In this document: one piece after another, positions 1 through 12,300 of the stretch
Layout: each line of letters begins with the position of its first letter
Numbering within the stretch: position 1 is the stretch's first letter
Assembly: GCA_005281725.1 (NCBI GenBank)
Contig: SSBO01000009.1
Span: forward strand, 9,083,795 to 9,147,794
DNA: 64,000 nt
Source of the DNA: Wuchereria bancrofti
Taxonomy: Eukaryota > Nematoda > Chromadorea > Rhabditida > Onchocercidae
Direction of reading: 5' to 3'
Made by a program: the position numbers and the translations under genes
The notes under the pieces: generated by a model
Database searches by the model: none
What the model was told of the DNA's origin: nothing
Seen by the model: the letters and a program-made list of their open reading frames with translations, nothing else

Positions 1-3000
1 TTTAAATTTATTTTTTTTTTTGCTGAGAAATGCATGCAATTTTGAAACTCGGATTTAATATATTGAGCATTTTTAGTTTAGTTTTATGCGTTTTTCTTAA
101 TTTCATCTAAATTTCAACTAATTAATTAATTTATTCGAAATATTTAATGCAATATTATTGCTACAATATCAGAATGTCATATTCCATTATTTTAATATTT
201 TCATTATTTCAATAATTCCAACTTCAACAAGTAAAATGCTAAACATTTACACATTTACAATTTATTAATCAACAAACCAATTAATTTGATTGGCAATTAA
301 TTTACAATATTATTTCATTGTTTTAAATTAGCAAAATATTCAATGCATTTAAATTAGCCATTTTAGAAAACAGAAATATAATTTAATTAAAATTTGACGT
401 TAAACTTTTTTCTTTTCCAAAAAAAATAACCAACGATGAATAATGGCACATAATTGATAATAAATAATTTTTAATCAATTTATTAAAACAGGTTAATGAG
501 AACGAGTACAGTATTAAATGGATGATGTAAATTTTCCATTGCTTGAAAAAAAAAACAAATGTCATAATATTAAATACTTTTAAAATGAATTTTAAAGTAG
601 CAATCTGGATACTAATAAACTAATAATAAAACAATATCAAATTATACAGTATACAGTTATTATTTAATGACTGCTGCTACAGTAACAAATATGCGTTATA
701 CCGTAACAATTTATTATTTAAGAGAAACAAAATAAAAAAAGTGGGACAGAAGAAAAAATGCGTAATTTTTTAAAAAAAATGAAAGAATTGCCATTTTATT
801 TACAATCAATTCACTAACGTTTTTATGGTTCTTTCTGTTTTTTTTCCTGCCAATTACGGTAATTAGTTTTGCTAAAGTATAACGTTAATTAATTTTTTAA
901 AATAATATTTGCAAATATATCTTATTTAACTTGTAAATATGAAAAATGAAATCTTTGAAATGGCCAAATGATAAAATATACATCAAATTTGAGAGAATAA
1001 TTCTTCTTTAATATTAAAATATATATTGGTTATGTTTAAAATAATTTCCAAAAAAAAAAAAAAATGGAATTCCAATCATAATTTATTTGCTTATCATTTT
1101 TCCACATTAGATGTTTAATTTTTTCCTATCTAATTTTTTTTTTAAATTCATCTCTTTGCTTCTTCAATTATTATTTAAAGATTCTTTGATTAATTTCTAT
1201 AATCACTATTTAACAATTATTTGGTGAATTTCATAATTAACACTTAGCTACATATATTTAAGATTATTTAATTACACTTCTTCACTGGTAACTGATGATC
1301 ATGATGGTAGCAAATAACCAGATTATGCCACCACATTGATAATTGATAACAGTAGTGATTATGTTGAATAATGAAAAATTTACTTATGCTTCTTCACTGA
1401 TAATTGATGATAATACTGATTATAATGATATGATAAAAGTAGGAAAAAGGTGTACAATTAGTTTAGTCATGCCATCTATTCATTATAATTTTGGACGATG
1501 ATATGATTTCGAATTTCAATTTATCAGACTACAGTTCGTTCAGTTTTTTTTTGGTAATTTTCAATACCTAAAAATAATTGCATTTTAAATCTGCAAGAAA
1601 AAAAAGAAAATTAAATTAAATTGGACATTTTATTGGTTTTGATAGCGTTAATTTTTTCATTTTTCAATAACAGTTTGGTTTATTGTAACGTATCAGTCGC
1701 ATACATCTAACGGTGCCATCCTTTCAACCTCATCAAATGATTCATTCATGTGAATGAGATGAAGAAAAAATGGAACAAAATTTTTGAAAAAAAAAAGGAA
1801 TTCGTTTTTTTTGCCTTTTTTGGTACCATTTTTTATAGTTAGGATTTTTCTTTCTGTCAAAATAATTCTTAAATTTATATTATATAGCAAATTAAATATC
1901 GCATAATTAGTTAGTTTGTTTATTTTATTTTCATGTCTGTTTATCCTTTCAGTTGTGTTCATTTATTTATTTATTTTTTTGTTTGTTTGCTTAATTGTTT
2001 TGTTTGTGCATCTGTCTATTTGTTTGTTTATTTGTTCACTTGTCTGTTTGTTTCTTTTTTATTTGCCTGTTTATTTGTTTGTTTATTTTTTCGTTTTTTC
2101 GTTCATTTATTTTTTGCACTTACATTATTCGATCAGCACCAACATCTAAATAATCAATGATATTTATAATTTTTTAAAATTTCAGCAACAATCAATTAAA
2201 TTGAATAATATCTGCAAATAAACAAATAAAAAATGTGCGATAATCAAAACTAATATTTGCAAATGAGCATGTTGTTGTTTTAAACTTCTGTAATTTTTGA
2301 GCCTAATTTCTTTATTATTATCTTTTTTGACATGCGCATATGCATAAACATTTTATACATTGAAATTATTTTCGAAAATTATTTAAAAGTATATAATTTT
2401 GATAATTTACATTTTATTTGTAATAAACAATTTGAATAATCGATATTTACTAAATTTGAAATACGTGTTCTACACGTATATTAATATATATTTCGTATAT
2501 TTATCATATATTCATTATTTAACGTTCATTTATATAACTTTTAGTTTTGTCAATTCATTTCCTTTTTTTTTGATTAAAAAATTACTAATTAATTTGCAAG
2601 TTTCTTAATAGCTAATGGAAAATAAGATAAAGGAACAAAATAGATTAATATTTTTTACTTAAGTACTCATTAACAATCACATGTATATTTCTCAGTTTTG
2701 ATGACTATAATTAGATAAGAAATTAGTATACATATACAAACTATAATTAAAATCCGTTTTTGATGTTAATGTTGTAAATTTCCGGAATGAATAATGAAAT
2801 AAATAATGAAAAAAATCGGAAGTTCTGAAAAATATTTAATTCACAATCATCTAATTAAATGAAAAGTTTTCATCGTTACCGTAAGAAATTTGGTATGCAT
2901 TTGGAAATCTATAAACTTATTTAAATTGCATCATTCTAATTAATGAGTGAAATAAGTGAATGAATGTAAAAATAAACTGACCAGTCAATTGATCATTTTA

Positions 3001-4555
3001 ATCATTCATCAACTTTATTTTAAATTAATAAACTAATCATAAGTCAATTAATTCATTAATTAACTCATTTTATAATAGAAATAAACAGATTTCATGAATT
3101 CTTTAATATCTTATTCACTTGATAATTTGATAATATACTAAAATTGAAGTAACAGATAAACAAAAGACAGGAAAAAATGCTATGATATCTATTATTTCTT
3201 ATAAACTTCATTAATTCCATTATCTTTCCTTCTTTTTATTAATAAATAGGCAAAAGTAGACAAATTACAGTGACAAGATGAGGTGACAAATTAAGGTAAA
3301 GTTTAAGACGTTGAAATGATTTAGAAAAAGTAAAATGAATGGAAAAGAGAAGAAAAAAAGATGAAATGGGTAAAAGTTTTTGAAGTAATTAAAAGGTAAA
3401 AAGAAGAGAAAGAAGAAGAAGGAAAAATGGAAAGAGTAGAAGAAAAGATCGAAGATTATTCATTCGTTCAGCAATTTCATGCAATCTTCCTAAATTTATA
3501 ATTTTTCCTCCCAAACAAAAATGAATTATTCAATTTTATCGTGATGAATTTCTTTTTTTCATCCTCTTTTTTTTCACTATTTTTATCTTTTCTGTTTAAT
3601 TTTTTTCTTTTTCATTCTATCAGTAATTAATTGATTAATAAATTAAATAATTAATTGGAATCTTTATAAAGGCTACTAAGCCTTATAAAGATATGTTCCA
3701 ATAAACGAAATATGTTCAATGAATATTTTGTTATCATTGAAATTTTAACAAGAAATGTAGGATTCTAGTTAACTAATTCAAAGAACGAATATGACTAAAA
3801 GATATTTTACAGAATAGTTTTAATTGACAAGTCATTTTAAAATACTAAAATCCTAATTTGTCTATTAATTAATTAATTAATTGGATACTTAAAAAAATCA
3901 TCAATATGTTATTTTAAAATGGTGAGAAAAAAGTATCTATTTGATACTATTTAAATAAAGGAAGAAAGAGGGAGAGAGAGACAAAAGGATTCAATTAAAT
4001 TATGTTTTTCTTTAATAAACTCTTTTACTAAAAAATTAATCGGTGATAAAAGATACATAAATAATAAAATCCAATGATAATAGTAGAAAAATTCGCAGCA
4101 AAGCTAGAAATTTATTATCATTGAAATTTTGAAAAATAATGTGAAATATTAGTTAACTAGTTCATATCATGGATAGTTAGTGACATAATTTATTAAACAA
4201 TAAATGACATGGTTAATCAATAAGTGATTAATTAATGACGTAATTTCTCGATAGATCTTTCTAAAATACCTGAGGAAAAAATCTTTAAGTTAGTCTAAAT
4301 TAGATTATTATATGACTAGTTATTGGTATCTAATCAAAACAGGAAAACAAAAAGTAACAAGTAAACCAGTTATTAAATACAAATTATTGAAGTGCTAATT
4401 GTGAATGCAATTATTAATTATGCAGTTAATGAATAATTATTAATTACATTCTGCTTTATTATGCGATTATTTCAAAATAAAAAACAGCAAAAAAGTTCAA
4501 AGTGTCGAATTTTTAAAGTATAATTTCAAATTTTTGATTGCTGAAATGACTTCAG
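1..4555. other. Region without a recognisable gene
   Basis: AT-rich DNA with long A and T runs and low-complexity tracts. A TTTG/TTTA-rich tetranucleotide stretch lies at about 1915-2105, and a GA-rich patch at about 3300-3450. I see no exon that can be joined to the gene starting at 4556, although earlier exons of that gene must lie here or before the window. Open frames in this stretch are runs of F, L, I or K and look like chance. Confidence 0.6.
3660..3694. repeat. Imperfect inverted repeat (hairpin)
   Basis: The arms ATCTTTATAA and TTATAAAGAT are perfect reverse complements. They enclose a second short pair, GGCT and AGCC, separated by a small loop with one bulged base. The whole could fold as a stem of about 14 bp. 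It could be the relic of a small inverted-repeat element or chance in AT-rich DNA. Confidence 0.4.
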
Positions 4556-6724
4556 CAATCAAAGATGAAACTTCGTAATTCTCTAATTAATATGTTGGGT
4601 GAATTTATTGGTCTTCACAAAACGCCTGATTTCAAATTAAATGTTCAATCATCGCAAGCTATCATTGAAGCAGTAGCTGCGGAAACACGACGTTATTCGT
4701 TGTCAATGAATTATTCCAAATCAGATAATAGTGTTAATTTTTTTCTTAAAATATAATTAAGAAAAAAATTTAAGGTAAATTTAAAATTTTGTAATGATAT
4801 TATTATTGTTATTGTTGATGCTATTATTAATGTTATTAATTATTATTAACTATTTATTATTATTAATTATTATTATTATTATTAATCACTAACATTAGCA
4901 AAATTTAATTTTATTGTATCTTACCATAATTGTTTACAATAACTACAGGAATATGCAGTAATGCATCAACGATCATTCTCGACAAACAGCGCACATGATG
5001 GAAACGATCTGATAAGCATGGATCCATCATGTCGACGTGTTTCAGAGCCCACGTCATTGCCGTCATTTACGCCACCCAGAAGACGTCATGTTGAGCAGCG
5101 ATTACTCTTACATTCTCGTTAGTTAGTACTGTATTCAATTTCATATTCATTAAAGTTATTGTAACTATTAAACATAAGATATTACTGATAATGATCAATC
5201 GTTCAATCACATTTATCGCATATTATCATAACTATTTAAATTTTTTATGTTCCCACAGTCATTTAAATTGACAGATTAATGACTAGCTAATTAAGCTTTG
5301 CAGATTATCATAATCATTAAACTTTTTATTGTTATATTTCTATAATAATGAATAAATAATTAAACTATAATAAAAACCAAAGATAATTGTAACAGTTGTA
5401 CATTTCATACAAAAAAGAAATATCAATTAGTTAATGCTAATAGAAAATTAAAATTGGTTTTTTTTTTTGAAAAAAAAAAATGAATTTCTACAAAGAAATT
5501 AAGAAAACAGAAATTTTTGTTAAGCAAAGAATTTAAGAGTAAATGATAAAAAAAGAAACGATTAATATCATTAATGACATGAATTTAAAAAGTTTTTAAC
5601 TCAATTTTACCAAAAATTTTCTTCGAGAAGAAAATAAACTAAATTGTCAACATTTTGAGCTCCATTTAAGTATTTTTAAAGTATTTTTAATTTAAAATAT
5701 TTGAGAGCAGAAAGATTGGAATGAAAAGAAAAAGAGTTATCATTAAAAGAAGAATACCTTCTTTAACAAAATTTTCTTTTCCTTCTACTATTCCTCTCTT
5801 TCCCTCCCTCTTTCTCTTGTCATTTGTTTTCTTTCCATCTCTCATTCCCCTTTCTTTTGATTATTAATTCTAATATAATAATTAAGTATAATAAATCCCT
5901 TACAATCATATTATTAGCATATATTGTCTTTTACCTCATTTAAAATCATTAAAATTAAATTTGAAAAGGAATTGTTTAAGTCGTCAAAATTTTTAAATAT
6001 TTCAATTCTTTCCTTTTTTGTTCTAACATTTTTTCCCCTCTTTTTCTTTCAATAAATTAATTTTCCTAATTTTTTTCCTTCTTTACATTTAATTCATACG
6101 AAATTTCATTTCCTACTTCAATTGTTTTTTGAATTTTGACGAAAAACTTGATTAAGACTTCTTTTTTTGCTGATAACAAATTATTAGCTTTATAAATGGT
6201 CTGAAAAGTCAGATTTGTTCCAGTTTTCTTTGAGAAAATTAGTTCTAAGAAAATTTTATTTCTCTTAAAGAAAGAAGAGAAAGAGAAGGAAAGAGAGGAA
6301 AAAGAGAAAAGTAAAAAAAATAGAATTTTAATCATTAATTTTTTCATTGAAAATCAATTTAAAACCTACTATTAATTAACATTTACAGTTGGAAATAAAC
6401 ATTAAATATTGTATCATTTTTAACCAATTAAAAATTGAAAATTTCCACTTGTCAATTTAAATTATTAAATTTATAAATTTGTTTGCTTAAAAAAAAAGAA
6501 AAAACAACTTTACAGAGAAAAAGAACAACTTTACAGAGAAAAAGAAATCACGAAAGCAAAATACACTGAGTGGTTTTTTTGGACGAAGTGATAAGGAAGT
6601 AAACATTGATAATTGTACCAATTATCAACAATCAAATCGATATAATCGACGAGGTTCTGAGACATTTTGTGGTTCAGTTGCAGCATATTCAAATAATTTG
6701 AGTACCATTAATACAAGATTGTAA
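4556..6724 (+). CDS. Unrecognised protein, C-terminal exons (partial)
   Basis: Three exons join in frame: 4556-4732, 4949-5117 and 6537-6724 (or 6516-6724), ending at a TAA. The acceptors are ACTTCAG, AACTACAG and CTTTACAG; the donors are GTTAAT and GTTAGT. The first exon begins with an open acceptor, so the gene starts upstream. An ATG at 4565 is probably internal. The encoded end is about 180 residues: a short mixed segment, then a basic, Ser/Arg-rich tail with motifs such as PPRRR and SGFFGRSD, ending in NTRL. Codon use is clearly coding compared with the flanks. I do not recognise the family; the composition suggests a disordered regulatory tail of a larger cytoplasmic protein. The last intron (about 1.4 kb) holds only low-complexity DNA. 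Confidence 0.6.
6495..6541 (+). repeat. 21-bp tandem duplication carrying a 3' splice site
   Basis: A 21-bp unit containing AACTTTACAGAGAAAAAG is present twice in a row. Each copy contains a usable acceptor (AG at 6514-6515 and 6535-6536). Because the unit is a multiple of three, both choices keep the frame of the last exon of the upstream gene. The first adds seven residues (reading KKNNFTE). Confidence 0.7.
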
Positions 6725-7373
6725 TTCTCAAATATCATTTTAAGTACCAAATGATTTTACAGCTTTTATTTCATTTGTTGATTAGAAAAAACAAAGCAAA
6801 AAAACCATTTACAAAAAAAAAAAAATACAAACGTTTGGTATTTTAGCTTAGAAATAAATTTTAACTACCATTAAATTTTTCTTTTTACTTATTGTAATTG
6901 GATTTTTACTTATTCCTTTAATTTTTTACTTACTCTATTAATTTACTTATTCTAATTAAGTTTCATCTTAAATAATACTACAAATAATGCCTCATTTTTT
7001 ATCATTGACCATGTGTTGAAGTATGATAAATGTCATTATTGACCATTTGATTTAAGAAAATTGATTTTATATGTATCATAAATTTATCTTTGCTTATTAT
7101 TATTTTTGATTTAATAATAGAAATTTACATAAATCGCTTAAAAAAAAAGTGTTAAAGTTAATTTCATACTGAATATATCGAATGATAAATCTTTCTTATC
7201 ATCATTTTATACGTAATTATTTTGTAAAATTTAACTGTAATTATTTCATAACTTCTAATAGAAATAATTTATTAATTAAAACTGATTTTCATAACTAATA
7301 CAGTTTATTGTTCAAAATGTTCAATTAATTACCTTCGATAATGAACTTTTTTATATTTATACATGTATGGTAC

Positions 7374-7606
7374 AACACTTACGGTGCTTTATCACTTATG
7401 GTACTTTATATCAATCACTTATGGTACTTTATATCAATCACTTATGGTACTTTATATCAATCACTTATGGTACTTTATATCAATCACTTATGGTACTTTA
7501 TATCAATCACTTATGGTACTTTATATCAATCACTTATGGTACTTTATATCAATCACTTATGGTACTTTATATCAATCACTTGTGGTACTTTATATCAGTC
7601 ATCTAA
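7374..7606. repeat. 23-bp tandem repeat, about 9 copies
   Basis: The unit TATGGTACTTTATATCAATC plus ACT (23 bp) repeats almost perfectly from about 7397 to 7592, with degenerate edges. Because 23 is not a multiple of three, each reading frame cycles through all three phases. None contains a stop, so three overlapping open frames arise that all encode the same 23-residue period. I interpret these as artefacts of the repeat. Confidence 0.9.
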
Positions 7607-7843
7607 ACATAATGCATTAACTATGTGATACGACGTATTAATGTCAACCATTTGTGGTGTCTCATATCAGTTATCCATGATATTACTGATATTTCATATC
7701 AGTTTTCTGTCTGACATATCTGATAGTATGGCACTAAGAAGCAGCCATAATATTTAATATTAATAAAGCATATCATTCAAAGCATTCAACTACTCACTGC
7801 AATGATCTTTATTCATGATATCACTTGTAGGAAAAAATAAGGT

Positions 7844-8370
7844 TGTTATGATATTCCCTCCTTTTTCTTTAAGGGACGAATATCTGTTTATTTAATTGTT
7901 TCCTACTTTAATTTATTCTTACGTCTATTCTCGTTGTACTCTCAGTAGAACTGGCCGAACTGATTGTTTTCCGCACCTCAAACTTGGGTAATTAAACCTT
8001 TATTTAGCATAAAACAAATCAACATCATAATAGCGCATTATACATATCGCACGGATGCTACACAGTTATAAAACGCTAAACATTACCAGAGAGCTGAAAC
8101 CGCAACCACACTATAAATGTACAATTGTAAAAAATGATTAACTGCAATTAAGAGCTGGTGTTGGAGTTAATTGAGACTGAAGATCAAAAAATGTGAAATT
8201 GAGAAGAAAGGAGATTTGTTTAAGCATAGATATCTTGTTACAATAGCCTATTACATGGATTTAATTGTCATGTATTTTATACAATATAATGTGTGTAAAG
8301 CGAGGTTAATTTATGAACAAAGAGATTCTTGGCTGCTTCTCCTCGCTTTCCAGCTACATCGTTTGTAACA
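7844..8370. mobile_element. Possible solo LTR or retroelement fragment
   Basis: This block is GC-richer than its surroundings. It begins TGTTATGATATTCCCTCC and ends GTTTGTAACA, giving TGTTA...TAACA termini as in many LTRs. The five flanking bases on each side (AAGGT and AAGGG) differ at one position, as an aged target duplication might. GC-richer sequence continues to about 8480 and includes another GTAACA, so the 3' end is uncertain. No gag, pol or integrase coding is visible. The open frames inside (for example 8171-8368) have no recognisable domain. Confidence 0.3.
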
Positions 8371-8713
8371 AAGGGTTATCCGTTTATCAGCGCGCGTCGT
8401 CCTGTAGCTGTCCTAAGACCACTGTCCCCCAATTCGTAGATCCGTTGTAACATCCCTAAAGAGAAATTGCCCCTGCTATACCGCTTAAAATGGCTCTTTG
8501 TTGAGGTCAAATATCCACATCGTTAAATTGCATTTTTATTATCTGGTTGCTTGTCAGTTTAACTCCTGTGTTAGCGCCCTCTCTTGTTTCTTAGTTACTG
8601 TATTGATACTTTCGGCCTATTTGCCGACATCACTAATGATATCATATACTGCTCATAGGCATTTTATATCATCATATCAGTCACCTACCTATGATACCAT
8701 ATATTGCAACATT

Positions 8714-8856
8714 GCATTTCATATCAGTTACTTATCAGTAATACTATATGTCAGTAACTTGCATACTGCATTCCATATCAGCTACTTATCAGTAATATTA
8801 TATATCAGTAACTTGCACACTGCATTTCATATCAGTTACTTATCAGTGGTACCATT
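8714..8856. repeat. 54-bp tandem repeat, about 2.6 copies
   Basis: Copies begin at 8714, 8768 and 8822. Each starts GCATTYCATATCAGYTACTT and carries two further ATCAGT words. The length is a multiple of three, which gives an 18-residue periodic open frame that I do not regard as a gene. It shares the TATCA words of the 23-bp array 1.2 kb upstream. Confidence 0.8.
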
Positions 8857-9301
8857 TACCAATCGCCATGTCATTTAATATCAATAAAAGTACTGCAACA
8901 AAGTCTGATAAAAGGTCATCCCAAAACAATAACATCTGAAATGGACGGATGGCACTCTGCGGTTAGCTTATAGATAATGCCATTTCGATCACTGCAGCTG
9001 TCGGTTTAGATTTTTTAAATAGATTAAGTGATTGTTTTTAAAGTTGATCATATCAGGTTAGACTTCTAGGATTATGTTACTTACTTAAGCCTAAAATATT
9101 ATATTTGAAACTTATTAGTCTTTTTTTTATATATATTTTTTTATTGTTAAATATATAAATTTATAATTGGAAAAATTGCATTACTTCTTTTTTCTTTTGA
9201 AATATATTTTAATTCAGTTATTCGTTATTCCGTTTCAATGAGTTCATTTTAATATTGGAATAGCCATTTGAATTATTAATGATAATATTATCATTGAATA
9301 G

Positions 9302-12300
9302 ATGCAATATATAAGAAAAGCTTTGGGTTGTATGTATGGACAAGTAATCGGTGATTCATTAGGATCGCGATATGAATTTCAATCTGCTTCAATTGTTCAA
9401 CAAATGATAGCGGAAGATTTGGTAGAATCTTTTCTACCAATTATTGGTGGTGGACCATTTCATCTATTACCAGGACAGGTTTCTTTCTTTATCTTATCAC
9501 TGTTATTATTATTTTTACTATTTTTATTATCATTATCAATAGTATATTATTATTTCCATTATGTTACTCTTCACTCATATAACCTCTATAATTTTATTAT
9601 TACTCTTACCACTATTATTTTATATTATTTTACTATTCATTCATGCAATTTCTATTATACTACTATTAATTTCATTAATTACTACAATTATAGTAATAAA
9701 GTTGAATTGTTCATTTCCAAATTATCATTTTTCCTATGTTTCTTTTTCTGAAATAGAGGGAGAAGAAAGGAAAGAAAATGAAAATTTTTGGGAGAATATT
9801 TGAATTATGAAATTATAGGAGGCAATTAATGAAACATTTATAAAAATTCTTGTACTTATAAATGACTAATCGATAGTTTTTGTTTTGCTGAAATTTGATT
9901 TAAAAAAAAGTTTAAATAGTTTGAAATTTGAAAAGACAATTATGAATATGAAAAGGAAGCAAAAATCCTGCTAAAAAAACTTTAAACCTTATGCAGTTTA
10001 ATGAAAAAAAGAAATTAAAAAGTTAAAAGTAACATTTTCTAACGCTTAAAATTGGTCAAAAGGATTTCCGGTAACGGATGATTCCGAAATGGCTCTTTCA
10101 TTGGCTTCTAGCTTAATCCGTTGTGGTACATTTGATGCGGCTAATATTGCTTGTAGCTATGTTTCCTGGTGTCAGTCTAAACCGCCGGATATTGGGAATG
10201 CTACTCGAAATGCACTAACTATTGGTATTGGTACTTAAATACTTGAATTCATCTTACTATTTAGTTATTATCGTATGGAAATTAACAATTTATCTTATAA
10301 ATTGTTGATTAAACCATTAATTAGTAATTCATTTATTGAAATTTAAAAAATGATAAAGTGATAAAATTGACAATTTTTAACAATAAATGAGAAATTTGAC
10401 GATAAAAATGAAAGCTTCCATTATATTACTTAATAGAAATACTTGAAAGTTGAAAAATGGTTTTTTTTGTCATTGTTTTAGCTGAACACAAAAAAAAGTT
10501 ATGACGAGATTTACAGGTAAACGATTATCATCTAATTGGCATCACGAATTGAATGATGTTGAGAAAGAAGAAATACATCAAGAAGTATTAAGTAATGTGA
10601 AGAATTATAATGTTGGCAGTTTAAGTAATGGATGTCTCATGCGAATATCATCTTTAGCTATTTATTCTGTTAATGTTTCCTCCATGCAACGGTAATTTTT
10701 TTATCTTTCTGATCTGATTATTATCAATCGATTCTATTCAAATTAGATATTGAACAAAATATTTTTTTTTCGTTAAATGTTTGATGGAAGGGTGCTAAAA
10801 ATTCGAGGCATAACTGACTTCATCGGGACTTTTTTTTTATTTTTTATTTTTGGTTTTATCTTTTTCTCTTGCTATGCGAATTTGCAAGAATTTAAGTTAC
10901 TATTGAAGTTAATATATTTTCGAAATTTCTTTAATATTTTAATATCTGAAACTATAAATTAATTCTTGGAAATTCAAGAAATTATAAAATAATTCTCTGT
11001 TGACAATTTCTTCAAGGATTTTTATTCCTTGACGTTTGTGGAAAGTAAAATTTATTGAAATTTAGTATAGAAGAAATGGTTCGTGCAGATTGTTCACTTA
11101 CACATTGTGAAGAAGACGCTAAACAAGCTGTATTTTCTTACGTTATAGCGATGCGACATTTGCTTATTGGAAAGAGTAATAAGGTTATTTTACTGAGATT
11201 TAATAGAAAATCATGAATCGTGAAGCATTTCTCGAAGTGTGAGATGTTCGAAATGGTACCATAAATATCAATAAATTGACTAATTGAATAAATAAATAAA
11301 CTAATTAATCAAACAAATAAGTCATTTAATTAAATAGATAAATATAAATACGTATGTATGGTTTGAAATTACTGATGAATAATAAAAATGCTTTTGTTAA
11401 ATGTTATCATTTTTTTCATATATTAATCGCAGTTATTTTCATATGATTAGATACGTTGCTAATGGTAAAGTTTAGAATATGAAAGTTTTTGCGAAAGTGT
11501 TTGTTAATTAACCTGGATTGCTTAAATTGTAAGACCCATTTAATTGCTACTTCAAATTTTTGCATATTTAATACGCTAGCTTCACTTGAGAAGCATACAT
11601 TGGCTTAATCTTTTCTAATTAAAATACTATTTTAACAGTTAAATGAGATTTTTACTTCAGTAATATATTACTATATGATAATAATGAGAAAAGTGAAATT
11701 TCTTTGTCGTTAAAATGGCGGATTTCATAGGAAGATGAAAATCGATGAAATTAACGTTTATATTTAAATATGTCGTTGTATCTGATGCAAAAATTTCAAA
11801 ATGATTTTATATAGGAAGCATTCGAAATAGCATTAAATGCTACTCAAAGTATGCGTATTCGTAAACACTTATTAGCAGCTCAAGAAAAACCTGTACCTGT
11901 AAACATTGGGAATCAATTTGTGAATGGTGACGAGAAAGCGATGGGATACATTGGGGTAGCACTACAGGTTTACTTTTGTTTATCTTATGAAGCACTCTTT
12001 GATGCTTGTAAAATTATGTAGCGTATAAATTTTTAATTGGGATTGATAGGAATGATAGTTATAAATTAAATGGATGACAAAAAAAAAATGTTCCAGAGTG
12101 CTTTTTATGAACTTCTTCATGGTACATCGTTTACGAAGTCAGTAATTGACGCAATATCACGTGGAGGTGATACTGATACTAATGCTGCTATCGTTGGAGC
12201 TTTAATTGGTAAAATTTTCTTTTTTTTTTCTTGCTTTTTATAAATTCTGTTAGTTTAACTTTTAATTCTTTTTTGTAACTTTTATTTCTTGTTAAATGAA

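Larger units (their letters stand above)
6725..9301. other. Gene-poor repeat region
   Basis: The DNA between the end of the upstream gene and the glycohydrolase start holds the 23-bp and 54-bp tandem repeats and a moderately GC-richer block at about 7840-8480 that may be a retroelement fragment. Short CATATCAGT-like words recur from 7600 to 8860. No coding exon with flanking splice sites and codon bias was seen. Confidence 0.6.

Noticed and set aside
1916..2160. Two overlapping hydrophobic open frames
   Set aside because: They derive from TTTG/TTTA tetranucleotide repeats; no splice sites or domain.
6066..6347. 93-residue frame with a signal-like start, minus strand
   Set aside because: It lies inside an intron of a plus-strand gene, is low complexity (Phe/Ser/Lys), and has no supporting context.
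7341..7628. Three overlapping open frames of 79-95 residues
   Set aside because: They are produced by a stop-free 23-bp tandem repeat.
8171..8368. 65-residue frame inside the candidate LTR
   Set aside because: No retroelement domain; it is probably a chance frame in GC-richer DNA.
8498..8878. 126-residue open frame with an 18-residue period
   Set aside because: The 3' half is the 54-bp tandem repeat and the rest has no recognisable domain or splice context.
9302..9751. 149-residue reading of the glycohydrolase start as one exon
   Set aside because: Homology stops at the GT donor at 9479; the continuation is low-complexity intron.
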